Below, in pieces: positions 58,453-64,000 of a DNA stretch of 64,000 nt; position 1 is the stretch's first letter; each line of letters starts with the position of its first letter. The notes under the pieces were generated by a model that was not told where the DNA came from, did not search any database, and worked only from the letters and a program-made list of their open reading frames with translations. Source of the stretch: Usnea hakonensis (Eukaryota; Ascomycota; Lecanoromycetes; Lecanorales; Parmeliaceae); assembly GCA_013423325.1 (NCBI GenBank), contig BLJB01000438.1:29284-93283 (forward strand), given 5' to 3'. A program made the translations under genes and the position numbers.

Positions 58453-58512
58453 GTCGTGCATCTTGGAGTCGTGCATCTTGGAGTCGTGCATCTTGGAGTC
58501 GTGCATCTTGGA
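58453..58512 (+). repeat. 15-bp perfect tandem repeat, four copies
   Basis: GTCGTGCATCTTGGA occurs four times without change, inside the gag-like region; on the minus strand it encodes (DSKMH)n. Confidence 0.95.
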
Positions 58513-58721
58513 TTGGTATCGACAGGCCTAGTGAAAGGATCGATTGAGACGGTGTTTGCCAAATGGTACTCGATTGGCACGTGTGTATGAGAGGACCGGC
58601 TTGGAGCGTTGCACTGTTAGGTGTTGATGCAGGCTTTGCGTGTCACTGAATGGTGGATCCACTGGATCTCGACTGCATTTGCCGTATCTATTGCAATAGT
58701 AACCGAAGTGTTGCTGCCATC

Positions 58722-58881
58722 TGTCACGGAATGGAATATGATATGGTCATAATCTATGTGTGGTAATAATGTATGTGGAAGAAAGAGTATCTACAGGAAG
58801 AATCCTCCTCATGGCCGCAGTGCCAAGGCTCGCTAAGCCCTACGAGGCTCCGCACATATCCTGGAGAGGATATCCGTAACA
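58722..58881 (-). repeat. LTR of the retroelement (5' LTR on minus strand)
   Basis: 160 bp; differs from the partner by a few substitutions in its body and by a diverged TGTCACGGAAT-proximal stretch. Confidence 0.8.
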
Positions 58882-60603
58882 CTACGCCTAAGGGGAAGCG
58901 GGTTTACGAATAGGCCTGGCCTAGATTTAACAGTCCACAAGTTGTTGATTTACCAATTCATTTGGCGGAATCCATTCTCAATGGGAGTCTAGTATAGCCA
59001 AACAATAATTTCTACATTCCGAACCACACTGAAAGCATGTGCGTTCTCACTGGGCGTGCCATTCCCTACACTCAGGCAAAGAAATTCGCTTGGTCCACCT
59101 AGTCAAAGGACCAACTGTTCGTTCGCTTCCGTGGCAGTCTAGCACCAATTTTGGTCCCTAGCCGGGCAAGCTCGATGCCTCTGGCACGCTTGGAGCACTT
59201 CAAGATTCCTGAAGGCCGGCCTATGGCCAGATTGGTCCGCGTCGCAAGCCATCTCTCGATATAATGCGAGCTCTGTGGACGAGGTTCGCAAGTCAGCCTT
59301 CAAAGATATCTACGTGTCTAACATTTATTGGATGCTACAGCGACAGGTTCCGGCTTTCGCACTCGATGCGGGGGAAAGGTTGCCGTATTAGTACCTTTGC
59401 ATGAGTCTAAGCGATCCGTCTTCCTAACGAGCTGAGCAAACCAAACAGACCCAATAGAGACGAGCTTATATATGGCTCCACACAAATGTGCCTGGGCGGA
59501 TCGGTCAGGGATCACCCTTCGGCTGTAATCGGGTAACATGGGTTGAGGTCGAATAGGATCAGAGCAGGGTGATGAGCGGTGCCCCTCATGTGTTCTGTCT
59601 GGACACCACAAATAAGCACCCAAATTTATCTCGACCTAATCACATGGCCAGGTGAAGCTCATCTTGCTATCCTCTGTCGATCCGAGTGCATATAGTGCTT
59701 TTGCAACAAACGGAATCCATATAAGTTGCTAGCTAATAAGAAGAGAGTTTGATACCGACTACCGCAAGTCCGGATAAGGAGATCGCAATAGGAAAGGTCT
59801 TCAGCTTCAGTAAAAAAGCCTCAGGTGAAGGTCGTAATGGAGTGAAGAGGTTGCGCAGATCTCTCCAATAATTATACGAGAAATGAAAGATGCCGCGGGA
59901 TAAAAGCGAGCGAATACTAGCGCAAGGATTCCTCTAGGGGGTGACAACTCGTTGTATGTAGACTGTACGTCTACCTCAAAATCCTACAATTGTTCATCTA
60001 TTACGTGTCATAAAAAGATGGGTGAGGGTACCACCAACATGGCCAAAAGAGCGCCGAGCCCCCGCCGAAGCAGGAGTTTGTACCTAAATCACTACATATC
60101 CTAACATTACGCCTTTCAGCTCCGTGACGCAGAAGCGGAGGGTTACTTGCCAGGCTATTGGCTAAGTATTAATCGTTTATACTTGTAGGTTATATGGAAT
60201 GAGGAGAATGATTAAAGGAGAAGCCGAAGATGAGAGTTATTGAATATTTTCTCCTTAATGCGCGGCCCGGAAAACTGTTGTGGACGGATTTGATCGGCTT
60301 CAAATTTTCCCGCAAATGGTTCTTCGAAAGGCAAGGCTTACAATCTGTGCATACAGGAAGATGACACCTTACAACTATTGTAGATACTTTAAATGAGTAG
60401 CTACAAGACGCCTAAATATACCCGGGTACATTCGACTTTGAAGCGTAATAAGGTAAGAATTCATCTCGATATTCTGTATGGTGTATTCATATGCATGATG
60501 TAAGACCAGCATCTCCTTCCAATGATCAGAACTCGTGGGCGAGCGAGTGTGGATATGGTAAACTATAGTAACCCAGAAGGGGTATCGATATCTGCAAGCT
60601 ATC
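58882..60603. other. Intergenic region
   Basis: No gene is supported; short frames at 59318-59623 have no motif. Confidence 0.45.
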
Positions 60604-60869
60604 CCATGGACTGGTGGGGTTTAATATTCAGGGGTAAGCGACCGAACACTAAAAAATAGTCCCTTTTTCCAAGTCGCTACATTTCAACAATAACCACCTT
60701 TTTAGAAAAGTACTCAATACAAAAGTCATTCTATTTAGGAAGATCTACAGCTTTGTAACCAAAATTTTTTTCAAAAAAAAATTGTTTGAAAAAAATTTAA
60801 TGCACTGTAAAAAGAATTTTTGGTGCGCTGCCAAGCTTTATTGAACCCCACTTACCAGTCCATGGGATA
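60604..60869. mobile_element. MITE-like element with terminal inverted repeats
   Basis: Ends are TCCCATGGACTGGT at 60604 and its complement at 60856-60869, continued imperfectly by GTGGGGTTYAATA. A TA sits directly outside both ends (60602-60603 and 60870-60871), fitting the TA target duplication of Tc1/mariner elements. The interior is A/T-rich with a long imperfect palindrome (about 60760-60830) and no coding frame. Confidence 0.75.
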
Positions 60870-61530
60870 TCGGGGAGTTGGATTTTTGAACGGGCTGGTC
60901 TTTGTTTAGTTGCATTGCTACTATTTTTCTTTTTTTTTTGGACGTCTGGTAGTTGTAGTCTCTATTGTCTGCGTTCAATATCCTGCGTCAAACATCATTC
61001 CTGGCCAGTGTAGAGATAATAGCTTTTGACCGGACGTCCTAGTTCAAGAAGCGTCTAGAACATAGCAAGTCTAATTTGTTTGGTCTTGTCTCCTAACCGA
61101 GGCGGCAGATGTCTAGGATCCCCTAAGCGGTGTCGCGAGTCTTGCCTGGCTGCAGCATATGACGCTAGCGGTCACGAGCGGTCCCCGTGTTGGAGGAATA
61201 AAATAGACATTAAAATAGACAGCGAACAAGTCCGATCTGGATTACCCTGATGATAAAGGTGGGTTATTGCGTCATACCACAATCTCTTTGGGAAGGTCAG
61301 AGGGTGGCGTGCACATTAAGTTGCAGAAAAGTAACGATATAGTCACCGGACAATAAAGGCTGGCTTGATATAAGTGGAAAACGGCCTTTTTACTTCAAAA
61401 AGATGATTTGATGGATTTCTGCAGCTAGAGTGCGTCGAATTCTCCACTCCGCCTCCTTCCCGTTTCTCTCGTAATGGGTCTCGACTGCGGGTGTATGGAC
61501 TAACAGAAGCCTTGAAGCCCGCTTCTTGTC

Positions 61531-61537
61531 TATAAAG
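61531..61537 (+). promoter_or_regulatory. TATA box
   Basis: TATAAAG, about 95 bp upstream of the ATG of the secreted Cys-rich gene at 61630. Confidence 0.5.
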
Positions 61538-61629
61538 CGCGGACGAAAGTACCTTTCGTTCACAAACTTCACTCCATCACTTACTTGCCTTTTAGACTTA
61601 CTTGCCTTACAAAATCTAGCTTTGTCATC

Positions 61630-62365
61630 ATGCACTTTAGCATCTCCTATCTTCCACTGCTCGTGGCTTGGCCAGTGTCCACGCTGTCAGTACGTATCTC
61701 CCCTCATCATCAGATCCCCAAAGGCTTCATTTCGCAGCAGCTAATGTCTTCACTTCCTTTACAGCTAGGCAAAAAAGCTCCTAGTGGCCAGAAAGCCCTT
61801 TCGGACGGCTCCGTCAACGCAGCTTGCTTCTGGAGTGGAACTTCGCCGTTCTGCGCCGGAAGCTGTGACTCTGGCTACAGTGACTGTGGCACATCAGGCT
61901 GCGGCGATGGAGCATGCTGCTGGACAGGCTACAAGAAATATTGCTGTCTAGGATCATCATGCCCTTCCGTGCTTCCTTTCTTGGAAGCAAATCTTAGTAA
62001 GCCTTTAATCATCCTTCTTCTCTTTCTTCTCCAAGTTTCCTCCTGCGGCCATCTAATTGCTCAGGTCATGGGAGGCGAACTCTTTGGAATCATCTCAACT
62101 AACACCCAAGCTTCAAACAGGCAAACCTCACTCTCCTACAACCAAACTTCACACGGCAAAGGGCCCCTACGATGACTATTGTCCCCCAGGCCAACATATA
62201 ATGTGCCCGCCCCAGGCTAGGAATAACGAGGAGTGCGAATGTTTGGACGACGAGGCAACGAAGACAGCCAAGGGCCCCTACGACGATTACTGCCCACCGG
62301 GCCAGCACATCTTGTGCCCTCCACAAGCTAGGAACAATGAGGAGTGCGCCTGTCTGGACGACTAA
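61630..62365 (+). CDS. Secreted Cys-rich protein with duplicated C-terminal module
   Basis: Predicted exons are 61630-61689, 61765-61996 and 62121-62365, giving 178 residues. The signal peptide is encoded by exon 1 (HFSISYLPLLVAWPVSTLS). Exon 2 carries a dense Cys domain (CFWSGTSPFCAGSC, CGTSGCGDGACCW, YCCLGSSC) with about eleven cysteines. Exon 3 holds two copies of a 36-residue module: TAKGPYDDYCPPGQHI(M/L)CPPQARNNEEC(E/A)CLDD. Cys positions are the same in both. It is an effector-like or defence-like secreted protein of unknown function. The 75-nt first intron is stop-free and in frame; the second (124 nt) uses CTAAC and CAAACAG, the only nearby acceptor in the right phase. Confidence 0.65.
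62149..62362 (+). repeat. Coding tandem duplication, 108-bp period
   Basis: Two copies of a 36-codon unit differ mainly at third codon positions (for example GATGACTAT/GACGATTAC), while the protein stays almost identical. Confidence 0.85.
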
Positions 62366-64000
62366 ACTTGTCCGGTCACATCTCGAGGGGAAGTCTGGCA
62401 TTTAGAACTCTGGAATCTCATTGAAGTTGAACGGGTCTGACGAGATAGATGAAGAGGGAAAGAACCTGAGCAGTCACAGCGAGATGCTTTGATTCGTGGT
62501 TCGCACGGTCATTTGTAGGGTTCCATGAGATTCTGAAACCACCCCTCGCTTAGTTATATAGAGCGGAAGAGGATAGTTAATCTGGAGTGAAAACTCAATT
62601 CCTCTCTACTCTCTCATCATGTTCCTAACTCTTACTCTTCATACCGTAGGTATTATAGTAGTTGAAAATTTAAGCCTAGGGCTACGCTCTAGACTCAAAT
62701 TTTCGATCATTTCATAACCGGCACCCAAGAGAAGTAATTATGTAGACTCGTATAGGTGGGAAGGATTAATATATCTCTACTATAGAAGAAGCCACTTAAA
62801 TACTACTATATTAACTAAGTACTAAATTATCTAAGCTATTATAGTTCTTAACTACTTAGCTAGAGGCCTAATAAGTCTAGCCCTAGGGGGTTTCTATACT
62901 TTATATCTAGAAACCCCCTATTTTAGATCTTATAATTTAAGTCTAATAACTATCTCTCTCCCTCTAAAGGCTCGTCCTTAAGTTCTAAAAAAAGAAAGGG
63001 TTATATACGCTATTTTATCTAATCTTTAGAAATTTTAACTTTAAGCTTCGAAGTTCTATTTTAGAAACTTATCTAAACTAAATTATTAGATATCCTTCGA
63101 AAATAGATTATCTAAGAGTCTACTTAGCTCGTAAATTATAATATTAATACTTAAAGACTTCTATTTAAGAAGTTTACTCGAATAAAAATCTAAAAAACTA
63201 CTTATATATAGCTAACTCTAAGTAGATTCGAACTATAAATTCTTATAAACTAGTACTATAACCCTCTATTTCAACTATTTCTAAATCTTATTCTAGAGGA
63301 ATTAAGCCTCGAAATAGAAGTATAGAAACTATTATTAAGATTTTTAACTACTTAGCTAGAGTATTATACACAGTCATAGATTTATAGGTTCACTCAGTAG
63401 TATATAAGAAGCTTAGTTAATTCTACCTAGAAATCTACCCCTAAGTACTAGCCGAAAGGCCGATCCGGCCATAGCAAGTACTGCCGCAAGTGCAGATCCG
63501 GCTATAGCAATTACTGCCGCAACAGCTTGCCCGGAACTAAAAAAGACACCAGCGACCCGCTAGCTAAGGTGTAGAAAGTGCAGCAATAGGTGTAATAGGA
63601 GTATAAAGGTAGCAATATAGACACTAGGAAGCAAATACTTAGTAAATATAACTTAGTAATATACCACTACCGCAACGTCAGATTGGTAGGAACCGCATAT
63701 CCGGAATAGAAAGAAAAGCAGATATAAATCCTTAGGAGGATCTAACTCTTATTCCTCTTAATACCTACCGTAGGTATCACAGTATATATCAGAATAGTAG
63801 CCGTACTTCTCATATAATACATAGGACTAGCGTCAAATGATACCTTGGAGGAACCTCGACTAGAAGTACTCGGTTAAATCTAGGATTTTTATGGCTTATA
63901 GAGCTAAAAATTTCCTATTCGGGAAAAAAAAAATAACAAAAAAATATTAAGGTTTGACTCCAATAAAAAATAGTGAAAAAGTTCGAATTTTTGACGTTCT
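62366..64000. other. AT-rich decayed repeat DNA
   Basis: From about 62620 the DNA is dominated by A, T and TA/TAG words and has no open frame of note. Short blocks recur (TTAACTACTTAGCTAGAG at about 62848 and 63346). A less AT-rich island at 63450-63560 has a 33-bp unit (GATCCGGCYATAGCAAKTAC) twice. This pattern fits repeats mutated by C-to-T changes (RIP-like). No gene is supported. Confidence 0.6.

Larger units (their letters stand above)
57317..58881 (-). mobile_element. Short LTR retroelement (non-autonomous or decayed)
   Basis: Two direct repeats, 57317-57478 and 58722-58881, are about 90% alike over their shared body. On the minus strand they start TGTTACGGATATCC and end CCGTGACA, the TG...CA form of LTRs. 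Between them a minus-strand gag-like reading is present with in-frame stops (58160-58520), including four DSKMH units, HCDPSEYESK and HYFEESWLRTQAKIL. No reverse transcriptase or integrase is seen in the 1.24 kb interior. Flanking 5-bp sequences differ, so no target duplication remains. It lies 144 bp upstream of the HET gene's ATG. Confidence 0.75.

Noticed and set aside
58453..58512. Possible CRISPR-like repeat
   Set aside because: The four 15-bp units are directly adjacent without spacers and the genome is eukaryotic.
63225..63290. tRNA-like box B (GTTCGAATC on minus strand)
   Set aside because: It is in AT-rich decayed DNA and I could not fold a cloverleaf or find a matching box A.

Overview
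This looks like nuclear DNA of a filamentous ascomycete fungus (Pezizomycotina). The protein-coding genes carry 44-75 nt introns with GTRNGT-type donors, CTRAY-like branch sites and YAG acceptors. The gene families are typical of moulds: NACHT/STAND and HET allorecognition proteins, an S10 carboxypeptidase, GPI-type cupredoxin, b561 membrane protein and small cysteine-rich secreted proteins. I cannot name the species. All exon models were built by eye from the sequence; exact boundaries are predictions.

Layout. 1-3781: 3' part of a glutamine-rich Mediator-tail (Med15-like) coactivator, cut by the window edge. 4943-6328 (-): SLC35F6-like transporter. 6752-7937 (-): Whi5/Nrm1-like cell-cycle repressor with a duplicated exon-intron unit. 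8967-9539 (-): small secreted protein. 9.6-13.6 kb: gene-poor, holding a decayed APH-family kinase and a 101-bp tandem duplication. 13621-15141 (-): Ser-rich secreted protein. 16075-18058 (-): seven-exon serine carboxypeptidase. 19259-20733 (+): membrane-anchored fucose-lectin-like protein, followed by two decayed genes. 22895-23083 (-): 62-residue, 8-Cys secreted protein, next to minisatellites (23.36-24.6 kb).

26499-34410 is an allorecognition-type pair: a six-exon AAA ATPase (-) with a 9-nt micro-exon, divergent from a 1,522-residue NACHT protein (+) whose frame closes only through a predicted GC-AG intron. Then come a relict tract, a metallophosphoesterase (35940-36893, -), an acidic-tailed protein (37989-39250, +), a GPI-anchored cupredoxin (41149-41862, -), a cytochrome b561-like protein (43929-44836, +), a zinc-finger protein (47978-48997, -) and a small secreted protein (52173-52559, -). 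Long C-rich and G-rich low-complexity tracts lie between several of these.

55009-57173 (-) is a HET-domain gene with an apparent frame break. About 145 bp upstream of it sits a short LTR retroelement (57317-58881). A 266-bp TIR element lies at 60604-60869. A secreted Cys-rich protein with a duplicated 36-residue module is at 61630-62365. The last 1.3-1.4 kb is strongly AT-rich, decayed repeat DNA.

The most unusual things are the internal exon duplication in the Whi5-like gene, the AAA/NACHT head-to-head pair with its odd splice features, the duplicated-module secreted protein, and two related relict fragments near the NACHT and HET genes. I did not find a clearly new multi-gene system.
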